Part shown: one piece after another, positions 9,520 to 24,010 of the stretch
Position numbering within the stretch: the first letter of the stretch is position 1
Layout: each line of letters begins with the position of its first letter
Assembly: GCF_001613385.1 (NCBI RefSeq)
Contig: NZ_BDCG01000009.1
Location: 124,001 to 188,000 of the forward strand
DNA from: Nocardia flavorosea NBRC 108225
GTDB taxonomy: Bacteria > Actinomycetota > Actinomycetes > Mycobacteriales > Mycobacteriaceae
Reading direction: 5' to 3'
Length of the DNA stretch: 64,000 nt
Notes under the pieces: model-generated
Database searches by the model: none
Told to the model about the DNA's origin: nothing
What the model saw: only the letters and a program-made list of their open reading frames with translations
Position numbers and translations under genes: made by a program

Positions 9520-9851
9520 AGTTTCCCTCTTCCTCAACGGTTACTCGTGTCCCGGATATGGACCGTAGCGCACGGCTCCGGTCGTGACCCTGGACTACCA
9601 GACTATTAGAACGCGGGGCCGGTTTGTGGTTCCGGACACCACACCGGACGGGTTTCCGGTCCGGGGCCCGTCCGCCGGAACAGTCACGGCGGATTCCCGC
9701 CGGATCGACCCGGACAACCAGTACAGTCCGCCGATTACACGCGGCAAGAGTTCGGATCGCGATGAGTCGAATCACCGACCGGCCCGATCGAGAGCGGCGG
9801 GGTCCGCGGCACTTATCAGGGTGCTCTTGCCGGCACCGGGTTTTCGCGTGG
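9520..9851. other. non-coding gap between coaBC and metK
   Basis: No gene is supported in these 332 bp. A CGGACGGG/CCCGTCCG inverted repeat (9645-9652 with 9667-9674) could end the coaBC transcript, although no T-run follows it. The metK promoter should lie in the part nearest 9520; no riboswitch fold was recognised by eye. Confidence 0.45.
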
Positions 9852-11093
9852 TTAGGCGCCGGACCCGGCCTGTTCGCGCAGCAGCGGCCCCAGGGCGTCG
9901 AGAACGCGGCTGGCCAGCAGCGCCTTGGAGCCGTGATCGAGGGCCTGCTCGCTGCCGTCGGCGCCGAGTAGCCAGCCGTCGTTGGTGTCCACTTCGAATG
10001 CCTTACCGTCCCCCACGGCATTGACGACCAGCAGGTCACAGCCCTTCCGGGCGAGCTTGGCCCGGGCGTAGGTGATCACATCGCCGTCCTCGTCGCCGGT
10101 TTCGGCCGCGAATCCGACGATGGCGGTACCGGGTAGCTGACCCTCGCGACGTGCCTGGACCAGGCCCGCGAGAATATCCTCGGTCCGCGACAGCGCAATG
10201 CTGTCGGGTTCGTCCTTACCCTTCTTGATCTTGGCACCGGCCACCGAAGCAGGCCGGAAATCGGCAACGGCAGCGGCCATGATCACCGCATCCGCCCCCA
10301 CGGCGTGCTTGTCGACGGCGGTCTTGAGCTGATCGGCAGTCGTGATGTGCACCAGCTCCACAGCAGCGGGCGGTGCCATTTCGATGGTGTTCCCGGCGAT
10401 CAACGTCACCTGGGCGCCCCGCTGTGCGGCAACCCGGGCCAGCGCATAACCCTGTTTACCGGAGCTGCGGTTACCCAGGAAACGCACCGGGTCCAGCGGT
10501 TCGCGGGTGCCACCCGCGGTGATCACGACCCGTTTACCGGCCAGGTCCCGCGGTACGGCGTCGGCGCGTTCCAGCAGCAGCGACGCCAACCCGAAGACCT
10601 CCTCGGGTTCAGGTAGGCGGCCCGGACCGGTATCGCTACCGGTGAGCCGGCCCGACGCGGGTTCCATCACCGTCGCACCGTGCGCGCGCAACGCGGCCAC
10701 GTTCGCCACGGTCGCCGCATGCTCCCACATCTCGGTATGCATGGCGGGCGCGAACAGCACGGGACATCGGGCGGTGAGCAGGGTCGCGGTCAGCAGGTCG
10801 TCGGCGCGGCCCTGCGCCGCGCGCGCCATCAGATCGGCGGTGGCGGGGGCGATCACCACCAGTTCGGCCTCCTGCCCCAACCGCACATGCGGGACCTCGG
10901 GCACGTCGGCGAACACCCCGGTGTGTACCGGATGCCCGGACAGCGCCTCGAAGGTCGCCTTGCCGACGAACTGCAACGCCGCCTCGGTGGGGATCACTCG
11001 CACGCTGTGGCCGGTTTCGGTGAACCGCCGTACCAGTGCGCACGCCTTGTACGCGGCGATACCGCCGCCCACCCCGACAACTACCCGCGCCAT
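9852..11093 (-). CDS. coaBC: bifunctional phosphopantothenoylcysteine decarboxylase / phosphopantothenate-cysteine ligase
   Basis: Catalyses two steps of coenzyme A synthesis: CoaB joins 4'-phosphopantothenate to cysteine, and CoaC, an FMN enzyme, decarboxylates the product. The CoaC half (residues about 1-185) opens with VVVGVGGGIAAYKACALVRR, has the active-site His69 region VPHVRLGQ and the substrate-binding motif PAMHTEMW at 116-123. The consensus form has Asn where this protein has His. The CoaB half (about 190-413) shows RVVITAGGTREPLDPVRFLGNRS-type NTP-binding sequence, AAAVADFRP and the KIKK lysines. The total of 413 residues is normal. It follows rpoZ in the conserved order mihF-gmk-rpoZ-coaBC-metK. 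Confidence 0.97.
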   Translation of the reverse strand: MARVVVGVGGGIAAYKACALVRRFTETGHSVRVIPTEAALQFVGKATFEALSGHPVHTGVFADVPEVPHVRLGQEAELVVIAPATADLMARAAQGRADDLLTATLLTARCPVLFAPAMHTEMWEHAATVANVAALRAHGATVMEPASGRLTGSDTGPGRLPEPEEVFGLASLLLERADAVPRDLAGKRVVITAGGTREPLDPVRFLGNRSSGKQGYALARVAAQRGAQVTLIAGNTIEMAPPAAVELVHITTADQLKTAVDKHAVGADAVIMAAAVADFRPASVAGAKIKKGKDEPDSIALSRTEDILAGLVQARREGQLPGTAIVGFAAETGDEDGDVITYARAKLARKGCDLLVVNAVGDGKAFEVDTNDGWLLGADGSEQALDHGSKALLASRVLDALGPLLREQAGSGA

Positions 11094-11138
11094 CGCGCGC
11101 CTCCTGCCCTATCGGCCGTTCGCCCGGGAACTAACGGG

Positions 11139-11417
11139 TCATTCGCCTTCGGTGTGCTCGAGCAGATCGCTGTGGATCTCCCGCATCGCCACCGACAGCG
11201 GCTTCTCCTGCGGCAGCGGCTCGACCAGCGGGCCGACGTATTCGAGGATGCCGTCGCCGAGCTGGTTGTAGTAATCGTTGATCTGACGGGCACGTTTGGC
11301 GGCGTAGATCACCAGCGCGTACTTCGACGACGTACGGTCCAGCAGTTCGTCGATCGGCGGGTTGGTGAGGCCGACCGGAGTGTCGTAGGCGGGCGCGGCG
11401 ATATCCGTACTGCTCAC
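11139..11417 (-). CDS. rpoZ: RNA polymerase omega subunit
   Basis: Small subunit that helps assemble the beta' subunit into RNA polymerase. The 92-residue form chosen here starts at GTG 11417 with GGAG nine bases upstream. The frame stays open further, but the extra residues are Arg/Pro-rich and resemble non-coding sequence. Conserved omega features are visible: [33 protein letters not shown], the helix that contacts beta', then a loop and the C-terminal [11 protein letters not shown] helix. It lies between gmk and coaBC, the normal actinobacterial position. Confidence 0.95.
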   Translation of the reverse strand: MSSTDIAAPAYDTPVGLTNPPIDELLDRTSSKYALVIYAAKRARQINDYYNQLGDGILEYVGPLVEPLPQEKPLSVAMREIHSDLLEHTEGE

Positions 11418-11478
11418 TGAGGAAGCTCCTGCGGGGTCGGGGGCTCGGGTACGCGGCGGCTGGGCCGGGCGTATCCGG

Positions 11479-12063
11479 CTACGAATTGGAATTCGTGCTG
11501 ACGAACAACGATACCAACTGCGCACAGGCGCTGGTCACGGTGTCGTTCACGATCACGGTGTCGAACTCGTCACGTGCGGCCAATTCCACCCGTGCGGTCG
11601 CCAGCCGGCGTTCGATGACCTCAGGAGATTCGGTGCCGCGACCGCGCAGCCGGTTCTCCAGCTCCGCCCAGCTGGGCGGCGCGAGGAACACCAGCACGGC
11701 CTCCGGCATCACCTGCCGGATCGAACGCGCACCCTCGAGGTCCACCTCGATCAGCACCGGCAGCCCCTCCGACAGAGCGGCCCGCACCGGCGCGGCCGGG
11801 GTGCCCGACCGCTGCAATCCGCCGTGGATATCCGCCCATTCGAGCAGATCACCGGCGGTGATCATCGCGTCGAACTCGGCCCGGCTGACGAACCGGTAAT
11901 CGCGGCCGTCGACCTCGTCGGGACGCGGGTCCCGGGTTGTCGCCGACACGCTGAAAACCAGTTCCGGCAGCCGTTCGCGGACACAGCGCACCACGGTGGA
12001 CTTGCCCACGGCCGAGGGGCCGACCAGTACAACCAGCCGACCCTTCGTCATGTTCTCGATCAC
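11479..12063 (-). CDS. gmk: guanylate kinase
   Basis: Phosphorylates GMP to GDP with ATP, an essential step of purine nucleotide supply. The protein shows the P-loop GPSAVGKST at residues 15-23, the GMP-binding stretch [22 protein letters not shown], then [13 protein letters not shown] and the [21 protein letters not shown] lid region. At 194 residues it is of family length. GTG at 12063 gives the longest form; the ATG at 12051 is also possible and has GAG six bases before it. The gene follows mihF by eight bases. Confidence 0.96.
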   Translation of the reverse strand: MIENMTKGRLVVLVGPSAVGKSTVVRCVRERLPELVFSVSATTRDPRPDEVDGRDYRFVSRAEFDAMITAGDLLEWADIHGGLQRSGTPAAPVRAALSEGLPVLIEVDLEGARSIRQVMPEAVLVFLAPPSWAELENRLRGRGTESPEVIERRLATARVELAARDEFDTVIVNDTVTSACAQLVSLFVSTNSNS

Positions 12064-12071
12064 CGAGGCTG

Positions 12072-12392
12072 TCAGGCGCCGAGGTCGAATTTGGCGAGCA
12101 GCGCTTTGCGCTGCCGATCGCCGAGACCACGCAACCGTCGGGTCGGAGCGATCTCGAGCTCGTTCATGATCTCCTCTGCCTTGACCTTGCCGACCTTGGG
12201 CAGGGCTTCCAGCAGTGCGCGCACCTTCATCTTACCGATGATCTCATCGGTCTCGGCCTGGCCGAGGACCTCTTTCAAGTCGGTGCCGCCGCGCTTCAGG
12301 CGATCCTTGAGCTCCGCCCGAGCACGGCGAGCGGCAGCCGCCTTCTCCAGAGCAGCGGCGCGCTGCTCATCAGTCAGCTGGGGAAGGGCCAC
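12072..12392 (-). CDS. mihF: actinobacterial integration host factor (mIHF)
   Basis: Small nucleoid-associated DNA-binding protein, essential in mycobacteria and needed for phage L5 integration. The 106-residue all-helical sequence is typical: [17 protein letters not shown], the basic [17 protein letters not shown], the [13 protein letters not shown] helix-two-turn-helix-like segment and the [18 protein letters not shown] tail. The GTG start at 12392 has GGAGG six bases upstream. It heads the mihF-gmk-rpoZ-coaBC run and is preceded by a long non-coding region that should hold its promoter. Confidence 0.96.
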   Translation of the reverse strand: MALPQLTDEQRAAALEKAAAARRARAELKDRLKRGGTDLKEVLGQAETDEIIGKMKVRALLEALPKVGKVKAEEIMNELEIAPTRRLRGLGDRQRKALLAKFDLGA

Positions 12393-13187
12393 GGTTCCTC
12401 CGTCTCATCGTTCTGCATCAAAACCTGCCGAACTACCCGGCAGTCTCAGCGACCGTACCCACGACGCCCCCGGATTGCGAACCCACCCCCCAGGTCAGGG
12501 CATGAATCGGACCCCGTAACGCCCCCTTGCCCCCTGTCCCGCATCCCCGCTTGCCCACAGTCCTGCCACCTGCACACCTACCACGAAACACCTTTTCAGC
12601 AGGGCATTTTGGGCACGGACACCCGGTTGCGGCGCGATAGCCACCGGACTTATCCACAGGCTGGCTACCTCCCAGCCGCCCTACCAGGAATTTTCTGTAT
12701 TTTTTTGCCGCAACTGCGGCGCCGGGGCATTCGGCCCCCTGTGGCGCGGCGCTTCTGCCCCCGACAGTCGCGCCTTCGACACCTCGCAAAGGGTGCCGAA
12801 GCAGACGCAGGCGAACGGTCGGAGGCTGCGCTGAACTCACCGCCGGAGAACGCTGACCGCGGTGCGGATCGACAGCAGTGAAGGATTGCGGGGCGCACCC
12901 GTGCGTGAGCCGAACCCATGTAGGCAGGTGCCGAACGCGTGCGAGCCCGCCGGCGGATGCACCTGTCCCGGCCGAGTACCGCAGCGGTCCGTCCACGAAC
13001 GGACTGCACCCGCGCGTCGGGAGCCGGCCGACCTCTGTCCTTCGTCGTGCGCAGGCCGTCGCGGTCGGCGGCGGGAACGTCGACGACAGCACCCCCGCAG
13101 ACAGGTCCACACACGACGTCGACGGCCCCGATACCCCCGAAGCACCCGCCGGTAGCCCCTCGGGCGTCTCCGCCCGCAGAGCGCCGA
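12393..13187. other. 795-bp non-coding region between pyrF and mihF
   Basis: Frames stay open here because of high GC, but none has recognisable protein sequence or a good ribosome-binding site. The position corresponds to where M. tuberculosis carries a PE/PPE gene pair; here nothing similar remains. Visible elements are a perfect DnaA-box sequence (12650-12658), a near match TTGCCCACA (12551-12559), an AT-rich tract of about 20 bp around 12690-12708 next to the short hairpin GCCGCAACTGCGGC, and an imperfect inverted repeat TTCGACACC/GGTGCCGAA (12775-12800). The mihF promoter and the end of the pyrimidine transcript must be here. Confidence 0.5.
12650..12658 (+). promoter_or_regulatory. DnaA-box-like sequence TTATCCACA
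   Basis: Exact match to the classical DnaA box within the mihF upstream region. As a single box (with one weaker relative about 100 bp away) it is not an origin. It could mark DnaA-linked control of the nucleoid-protein gene, or be chance. Confidence 0.35.
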
Positions 13188-14009
13188 TCAGCGCAGGAAG
13201 GCGAACTCCTCCTGGAAAACCGCCAGCCGATCGCGCAGCGCCGGCACCGAAGGTCCTGCGCCGAGGACGTCGCGGGAGACATTCGGAACCGCGGCCGGCC
13301 ACAAGGGTTCCGGAAGCAGCGCGCGGACCGCGGCCGCCGTGCCGCCCTGGGCCCCGACCCCCGGCAGGAGGATCGGCCCGTTCAGTGCGCTGAGGTCGGG
13401 GATATCGGTGAGCGTGGCGCCCACCACGACCCCGACCGAACCCGGTTCTGTCCCCCGGTTGGCTTCCGCGGCGGCGTCGACAACGGTCTGGGCGAGGGTG
13501 CGCCCGTCCACCACCGCCTGCTGCACCCCCACCGCCTCGGGGTTCGAGGTGGCGGCCAGGACGAAGACACCACGCCCGTTGGCGCGGGCCAGGTCCAGGG
13601 CAGGCTGCAGGGCGCCGAATCCCAGGTAGGGCGAGACCGTGACCGCATCCGCACCCAACGGCCCGTCACCGAGCCAGGTGCGGGCGTACGCGGCCATGGT
13701 GGAGCCGATATCGCCGCGTTTGGCGTCGGCGAGCACCAGCGTGCCGGAGCCGCGCAGCACCTCGATGGTGCGTTCGAGCACCGCGATTCCCGCCGAGCCG
13801 TAGGCCTCGAAGAAGGCGACCTGTGGTTTGACCACCGCCACCATCCCGTCGAAGGCTTCCACACAGATCTCGGCGAAGGTTTCCAGGCCGTTCGCATCGT
13901 CGGGAAGGCCCCAGGCGTCGAGCAGCGCGGGATGGGGATCGATCCCGACGCAGATCGGCCCGTGCGTGCGCCCGGCCGCAGCCAGGCGCACGCCGAAGGT
14001 CGTCGTCAT
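13188..14009 (-). CDS. pyrF: orotidine 5'-phosphate decarboxylase (type 2)
   Basis: Last step of UMP synthesis: decarboxylation of orotidine 5'-phosphate. The 273-residue protein belongs to the actinobacterial group 2 family, with [23 protein letters not shown] at the N-terminus, [11 protein letters not shown], and the catalytic motif [14 protein letters not shown] (Asp95, Lys97, Asp100). PGVGAQGG near the end is the phosphate-binding loop. It is the final gene of the pyrimidine operon, 10 bp after carB, in the same order as in mycobacteria. Confidence 0.97.
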   Translation of the reverse strand: MTTTFGVRLAAAGRTHGPICVGIDPHPALLDAWGLPDDANGLETFAEICVEAFDGMVAVVKPQVAFFEAYGSAGIAVLERTIEVLRGSGTLVLADAKRGDIGSTMAAYARTWLGDGPLGADAVTVSPYLGFGALQPALDLARANGRGVFVLAATSNPEAVGVQQAVVDGRTLAQTVVDAAAEANRGTEPGSVGVVVGATLTDIPDLSALNGPILLPGVGAQGGTAAAVRALLPEPLWPAAVPNVSRDVLGAGPSVPALRDRLAVFQEEFAFLR

Positions 14010-14019
14010 CGTCGCGTCC

Positions 14020-17375
<3,356 letters not shown>

Positions 17376-17376
<1 letters not shown>

Positions 17377-18497
17377 CAGGCTCCCTTCATCAGACCGGCG
17401 AACCGGTCGAACAAGTACGCGGCGTCATGGGGACCGGCGGCCGCTTCCGGGTGGTATTGCACGGAGAAGGCGCGACCGTCCACCAGCCGCACGCCTTCCA
17501 CCGTGCCGTCGTTGGCGCAGACATGGCTGACCTCGGCCTTGCCGAACGGGGTGTCGAACTGTTCGCCGCGTTCGCCTTCCAGCGCGAACCCGTGGTTCTG
17601 CGCGGTGATCGAGACGCGGCCGGTCTCGTGCTCGACGACCGGGATATTGATCCCCCGGTGCCCGAACTTCATCTTGTAGGTGCCGCGGCCGAGCGCGCGG
17701 CCCAGGATCTGGTTACCGAAGCAGATACCGAACAGCGGCAGGCCCTTGTCGAGGATGCCCTGGGTGAGGGCCACGGCGGTATCGGCGGTCGCGGGGTCGC
17801 CCGGGCCGTTGGACAGGAACGCACCGTCCGGCTTCAGTTCCAGGATTGTGTCCAAGCCGGTGGAGGACGGCACCACATGGACCCGCATCCCGCGCTGGGC
17901 GAACATCCGTGGAGTGTTGGATTTGATGCCGAGGTCCACCGCGACCACCGTGAACCGGGGCTCTCCCTCGGGTTCGACGGTGTAGATCTCGTCGGTGCTG
18001 ACCTCACCGGCCAGGTCGGCGCCGAGCATCGACGGTTGCCCGGTGACCCGGGCGAGCAGTTCGGCAGGTTCGGCGAGCGCGGGCCCGGAGAAGATTCCTG
18101 CCTTCATCGAGCCGCGGCTGCGCAGATGCCGCACCACCGCGCGGGTGTCGATCCCCGCGATACCGACGATGTTCTGCTGTTCCAGCCGGCCGGGCAGCGT
18201 GCTCGTCGCGCGCCAGTTGGAGTGCCGGCGGGCCGGGTCGCGTACGGCGTAGCCCGCGACCCAGATCTGTTCCGATTCGTCGTCCTCGTCGTTCCAGCCG
18301 GTGTTCCCGATCTGCGGGGCGGTGGCCACCACGATCTGCCGGTGGTAGCTCGGATCGGTGAGGGTTTCCTGGTAGCCGGTCATGGCGGTGCAGAACACCG
18401 CTTCACCGAGGGTCTGCCCCACCGCACCGTAGGCGGTGCCGCGGAAGATCCGCCCGTCCTCGAGGACCAGGGCCGCGGCTGCTGTCGTACTCGTCAT
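17376..18497 (-). CDS. carA: carbamoyl-phosphate synthase small subunit
   Basis: Glutamine amidotransferase subunit that releases ammonia for CarB. The N-terminal domain begins with [19 protein letters not shown], and the class I glutaminase domain carries the nucleophile Cys in [15 protein letters not shown] and the catalytic His-Glu in [14 protein letters not shown]. The 373-residue length is normal. Its ATG overlaps the stop of the upstream PH-like membrane protein gene (ATGA) and its stop overlaps carB. Confidence 0.98.
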
Positions 18498-18988
18498 TCG
18501 TCATCTCCCGTCGTTGCCCGCGCCCAGGCCGGATACACCGATTTGTCGTCGCCACGGAACCCGGTATCGATTTCGGTTCCGGTCGGCAGGGTCCAGCGGA
18601 TCACCAGGACGCCGCCTTCGGTCATCACCTTGCCCGCATGCCCGCGTTCGGTCCGGATTGCGGTGATGGATTCCTCCGGTATCCAAATCGCGGTGGCGCC
18701 CTCACGTTCCAACAGGATTCCGTGCTCGTAGCGGGTCAGTTCCGCGGTGGCGCGGTAGCCCAGATCGCCGACCGCTATACGGTCCTGCCAGCTCGGCGCC
18801 ATGGTGCTGCCGAGATAGAGACCGGTCGTGGGCTCCAATATCTGCGGCCCGGTCTCGGCCGGCACCGGCGGAAGTTCACCGATCCGATCCTGCTGCCGGG
18901 CGGCTCGGTTACGCCAGCCCCGGTACATGAGGAAAACGGCCAGCACCCACAGCACAACGCAGAGGGTGACCCACAGTGCCCGTTCCAT
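18494..18988 (-). CDS. membrane-anchored PH-like domain protein of the pyr operon
   Basis: Product of 164 residues with one N-terminal transmembrane helix ([19 protein letters not shown]), a short basic stop-transfer segment ([13 protein letters not shown]) and a cytoplasmic beta-rich domain ([55 protein letters not shown]) that resembles a bacterial PH-like fold. It sits between pyrC and carA exactly where M. tuberculosis has Rv1382. The ATG shares a base with the pyrC stop and the stop overlaps carA. The role is unknown; conservation inside the pyrimidine operon of Mycobacteriales suggests a link to the pathway or simply co-transcription. Confidence 0.85.
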   Translation of the reverse strand: MERALWVTLCVVLWVLAVFLMYRGWRNRAARQQDRIGELPPVPAETGPQILEPTTGLYLGSTMAPSWQDRIAVGDLGYRATAELTRYEHGILLEREGATAIWIPEESITAIRTERGHAGKVMTEGGVLVIRWTLPTGTEIDTGFRGDDKSVYPAWARATTGDDE

Positions 18989-20501
18989 CAGCGGCCTCCC
19001 ACCGGTGCACCCGGCGCGATGGCCACCCCGTCGCGGGCGGTGATCCGGCCGCGCAGCAGTGTGCCGACGACCCGGCCGGGCAGCGTCATCGATTGATAGG
19101 GCGTATTGCTCGCGATACTGGCGAGGTCGTCGCCCTGCACTGTCCACGTCGCGTCCGGATCGACCAGCACGAGATTGGCCGGTTCGCCCACCTCGATCGG
19201 CCGACCGTGATCGTCGAGCCCGACGATTTCGGCGGGACGTTCGCTCATCACCCGCGCCACCCCCCGCCAATCGAGCAGTCCGGGCCGCACCATGGTCTCC
19301 ACCACGATCGACAGCGCGGTCTGCAACCCGAGCATGCCGGGCCGGGCCGCCGCGAATTCGCAGCATTTGTCCTGTTCGGCATGGGGGGCGTGATCGGTGG
19401 CGACGCAGTCGACGATCCCGGCGGCCAGCGCCTGCCGCAAGGCCTCGGTATCCGAGCCTTCGCGCAGCGGCGGGTTCACCTTGTTCACCGCGTCATAGGT
19501 TTCCAGCCGGGCATCGGTGAGCAGCAGATGATGCGGCGTCACCTCGGCGGTGACCGCTATCCCCTGATTCTTCGCCCATGTCACCAGCTCGACCGTGCCC
19601 GCGGTCGACGCATGGCAGATATGGACCCGGGCACCGGCGTCCCGGGCCAGGAGCGCATCCCGGGCCACGATGGATTCCTCCGCGGCCCGCGGCCAACCGG
19701 CCAGACCCAGCCGCGCCGCCGTGGGCCCCTCGTGCGCGACGGCACCACGGGTCAGGCGTGGCTCCTCGGCATGCTGGGCGATCAGCACATCCAGCGAACG
19801 CGCGTATTCGAGGGCGCGGCGCATGATCAGCGGGTCGTGGACGCAGTGCCCGTCGTCGGAGAACATCCGGACCGCGCCGGCACCGGCGGCCATGGTGCCC
19901 ATTTCGGCGAGTTGCTCGCCCGCGAGCCCGACCGTGACCGCACCCACCGGGTACACATCGACGAGCCCGACCTCTTGGCCACGCCGCCACACATGGTCGG
20001 TGATCACGTGGGAATCGGCGACCGGCGAGGTGTTGGCCATGGCGAAAACCGCGGTGTACCCGCCTAGCGCCGCGGCGGCCGAGCCGGATTCGATGGTCTC
20101 GGTGTCTTCCCGGCCCGGTTCGCGCAGATGCGTGTGCAGATCCACGAAACCGGGCAGCAGCACCCGGCCCTCGCCGGCGACGATTTCGGCGTCGTCCGCG
20201 CGCAGCCCGGTCCCGATCTCCCGGATCACCCCGCCGGCGATCAGCACATCGACCGGGTCACCCTCACCGTAGAGCCGGACCTCGGTGATCAGAACGGTGC
20301 CGGTATCCATGTTCACACTGCGCCCATCTGCCGTCCCCGGGTCTGACGCATTCACGCTGTATCCATCGGGCGCGACTGCGGACCCTCCGTGGTTACGCTC
20401 CGCTGCCGCCTCCGGGTCTGACGCATTCACGCTGTATCCATCGGGCGCGACTGCGGACCCTCCGTGGTTACGCTCCGCTGCCGCCTCCGGGTCTGACGCA
20501 T

Positions 20502-20505
<4 letters not shown>
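18988..20505 (-). CDS. pyrC: dihydroorotase, with repeat-derived N-terminal extension
   Basis: Zinc amidohydrolase that closes carbamoyl-aspartate to dihydroorotate. Metal ligands and motifs are present: [13 protein letters not shown], the carbamylated-lysine-type region, [23 protein letters not shown] and [14 protein letters not shown]. The normal protein begins near [17 protein letters not shown] (ATG at 20310). In frame upstream, starting at a GTG that overlaps the pyrB stop (GTGA at 20505), are two identical 25-codon units and part of a third, adding 65 residues with the motif [10 protein letters not shown]. The GTG at 20505 would be coupled to pyrB; the ATG at 20310 has no clear ribosome-binding site. 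So the extension may be translated, or only its start-like sequences may be used. The enzymatic core is complete. Confidence 0.95.
20356..20505 (-). repeat. two perfect 75-bp tandem repeats plus a partial third copy at the pyrC start
   Basis: 20356-20430 and 20431-20505 are identical over 75 bp. A partial third copy of about 25 bp follows, up to 20331. Each unit begins with GTGAATG, is exactly 25 codons, stays in frame with pyrC and codes for the motif [11 protein letters not shown] diverged relative of the unit occurs upstream of rarA (45720-45800). Confidence 0.9.
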
Positions 20506-22159
<1,654 letters not shown>

Positions 22160-22277
22160 CTATCAGCCCGTGGACGACACTTTTCACCAGGTGAGGGCGC
22201 CGAACCGGCTGTGAGCGCGACCACTCACCACCGAAGTACCGGCCACTGTGAGCACGGTTACTCGTATCGCTGGGCAC

Positions 22278-23120
22278 TCATTCGCGCACTGCCACGACAT
22301 GCCCGACCGCCGGGTCGCCTCGCAGCCCGCTCGGCCGCCCGTAGGGTGCGATGAGCTCGTCCCAGGCGCGAAACGTCGTCCTCCAGCCATGTGCAGCAAA
22401 CCACGACTCACCGTCGGGTCCCAGCCCGTTCACCGGCCGCCCCTCCGGGACCTCCAGGACCAGTTCGCGTAGTGCACGGTACTGCGGCGCGGCCGCGTCG
22501 ACCTGGAATCGCCCGATCCCGAACCGGCTACCCGGCGCCGAGAGTCGTGTCGCCGTCTCCACCACCGTGTACGACGCCGCGCGCGGGACATAGCCGAGCA
22601 CACCCTCGTCGACCCAGGCTGTCGGCACATCGGCACGGAACCCCCGTTCGAGCAGGACCCGTTCCCAGTCGCCGCACAGATCCGCGGCGACGATGCGGCG
22701 CGAACAGACAGGGTGGGCGCGATGGGCGCCGAGGACCGGCTCTTTGAAGTCGAAGAGTTCGGGTAGGTCCACCTCGAAGAATGCAATGTCGGGCGGGAGA
22801 TCGAGGCGGAAAGCGCGGGTGTCCAGTCCCGCACCCAGCAGGACTACCTGCCGGCAGCCCGCCGCGATCGACTCCCGGACGTGCTCGTCGACGACTTCGA
22901 CCGCGAGAGTACGGCCTTCGAAGTACTGCTCGGCCAGTCGCTCCAGGCCCGCCCAGCGACCGGCGTCGAATCCCGGCCGGGCAGCGCTGAGGAAAACCTC
23001 GGCCAGCGGATCCGCATAGAGACGGTCGGGCCGAGCGGTTTCGCGGGCCCGGATGAGCGCGACCCCGAGAGCGGTCATCGCGACACCGGCGGTCGGGACG
23101 GGTGCGGAAGCTCCGGTCAT
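22278..23120 (-). CDS. class I SAM-dependent methyltransferase (TIGR00027-like family)
   Basis: A 280-residue methyltransferase of the family common in mycobacteria and nocardiae with many paralogues and few known substrates. The family start is visible (TAGVAMTALGVALIRARETARPDRLYADPLA), followed by the SAM-binding motif VVLLGAGLDTRAFRLD at about residues 92-107, FFEVDLPELFDFK and AWVDEGVLGYVP. The ATG at 23120 has GGGGAAGGG nearby. It is divergent from a TetR gene, and a palindromic operator lies in its promoter region, so it is probably controlled by that regulator. The acceptor molecule cannot be predicted. Confidence 0.87.
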   Translation of the reverse strand: MTGASAPVPTAGVAMTALGVALIRARETARPDRLYADPLAEVFLSAARPGFDAGRWAGLERLAEQYFEGRTLAVEVVDEHVRESIAAGCRQVVLLGAGLDTRAFRLDLPPDIAFFEVDLPELFDFKEPVLGAHRAHPVCSRRIVAADLCGDWERVLLERGFRADVPTAWVDEGVLGYVPRAASYTVVETATRLSAPGSRFGIGRFQVDAAAPQYRALRELVLEVPEGRPVNGLGPDGESWFAAHGWRTTFRAWDELIAPYGRPSGLRGDPAVGHVVAVRE

Positions 23121-23141
23121 CGGTAACCCTTCCCCAGTAAC

Positions 23142-23163
23142 TTACTTGTCGACCGGCAAGTAA
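23142..23163. promoter_or_regulatory. TetR-type operator between the methyltransferase and its divergent regulator
   Basis: A 22-bp near-perfect palindrome with arms TTACTTG and CAAGTAA separated by eight bases (TCGACCGG). It starts 22 bp upstream of the methyltransferase ATG, where binding would block its promoter. The layout of divergent tetR, operator and target gene is typical of local TetR control. Confidence 0.75.
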
Positions 23164-23316
23164 ACCAGGTTCCCCATCGGCCGGTCCGGATTCCGACCAC
23201 CCCGATCGGCCGACGAATGAACCCCGACGCCGCGAGCCCATTGAGCTCCCTGCGGCGGACCGTCGAGCACAAAGATCGTCGATACCACGCAGACCGTCGA
23301 AACCGAGGAGATAGCG

Positions 23317-23940
23317 TTGGCCGGCCGGCGCAGCGATACCCGCGACCGCATCCGCGCAGTGGCGATGGAACTGTTCTCCGAGCAGGGCTACGAGAAGACT
23401 TCGTTGCCTCAGATCGCCGAACGTCTGGGCGTCACCAAAGCCGCGCTGTACTACCACTTCCGGACGAAGGAAGATATCGTCGCCAGTCTCTCCGACGACG
23501 TCCGGCGTGGTATCGACGAACTGATCGCATGGGCCGAAGCCACCCCACCCGGCCACGCCCGCACCGCGGAGATCCTCGACCGCTACGGAGCCCTGCTGCA
23601 CGACACCGGCCGCGAGATGGTGCGGTTCATGCACGAAAACCAGCCCGCCTTCCGGGAGTTGGGTTTCGGTGCCGGCCTGCGCTGTCAGTTCCGGGTGATC
23701 GCCGATCTCATGACCGAACCCGAGCGCGCACCCATGGACGTCTTCCATGCCCGGCAGGCACTACTGGCGATCGGCTGGAGTACGGCAATGATGGGCGATC
23801 TCCCCTTGTCCGACGACGAATGCTTCCGCGCGGCAGTCGCTGTCGCCCAGGATATTCTGCGCAGAAACCGATCCCACGACAGCCATGACCGCGCCCCGGC
23901 TCAGGGGTGGCGGCCGCCGCACAGACCGGGTAAGCAGTAG
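23317..23940 (+). CDS. TetR/AcrR-family transcriptional regulator
   Basis: A 207-residue one-component repressor. The N-terminal helix-turn-helix is clear (DTRDRIRAVAMELFSEQGYEKTSLPQIAERL, then GVTKAALYYHFRTKEDIVASL), and the rest is a helical ligand-binding domain of unknown specificity. The TTG start at 23317 is preceded by GAGGAG seven bases away. The C-terminal 20 residues are basic and Pro-rich and may be disordered. It is divergent from the methyltransferase gene; the palindrome at 23142-23163 is its likely operator. Confidence 0.9.
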   Translation: MAGRRSDTRDRIRAVAMELFSEQGYEKTSLPQIAERLGVTKAALYYHFRTKEDIVASLSDDVRRGIDELIAWAEATPPGHARTAEILDRYGALLHDTGREMVRFMHENQPAFRELGFGAGLRCQFRVIADLMTEPERAPMDVFHARQALLAIGWSTAMMGDLPLSDDECFRAAVAVAQDILRRNRSHDSHDRAPAQGWRPPHRPGKQ

Positions 23941-24010
23941 CGCGAGAACAGTAACACCCGCAGCGACGCTCCTCGACGGGCGGAAGCTTCGACGGGTCAC
24001 CGTCAGTGTG

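Noticed and set aside
9600..9616. KstR-like half-site (TTAGAACGCGGGG)
   Set aside because: Only one half of the palindrome is present.
9520..9851. SAM riboswitch upstream of metK
   Set aside because: No helices or conserved bases of known SAM riboswitches could be traced by eye; a covariance-model search would be needed.
12650..12658. Replication origin
   Set aside because: Single DnaA boxes only, with no dnaA/dnaN genes and no box cluster.
12433..13302. 289-codon minus-strand frame across the pyrF-mihF gap
   Set aside because: Arg/Gly/Pro-rich without family or start signal, and it runs into the end of pyrF in another frame.
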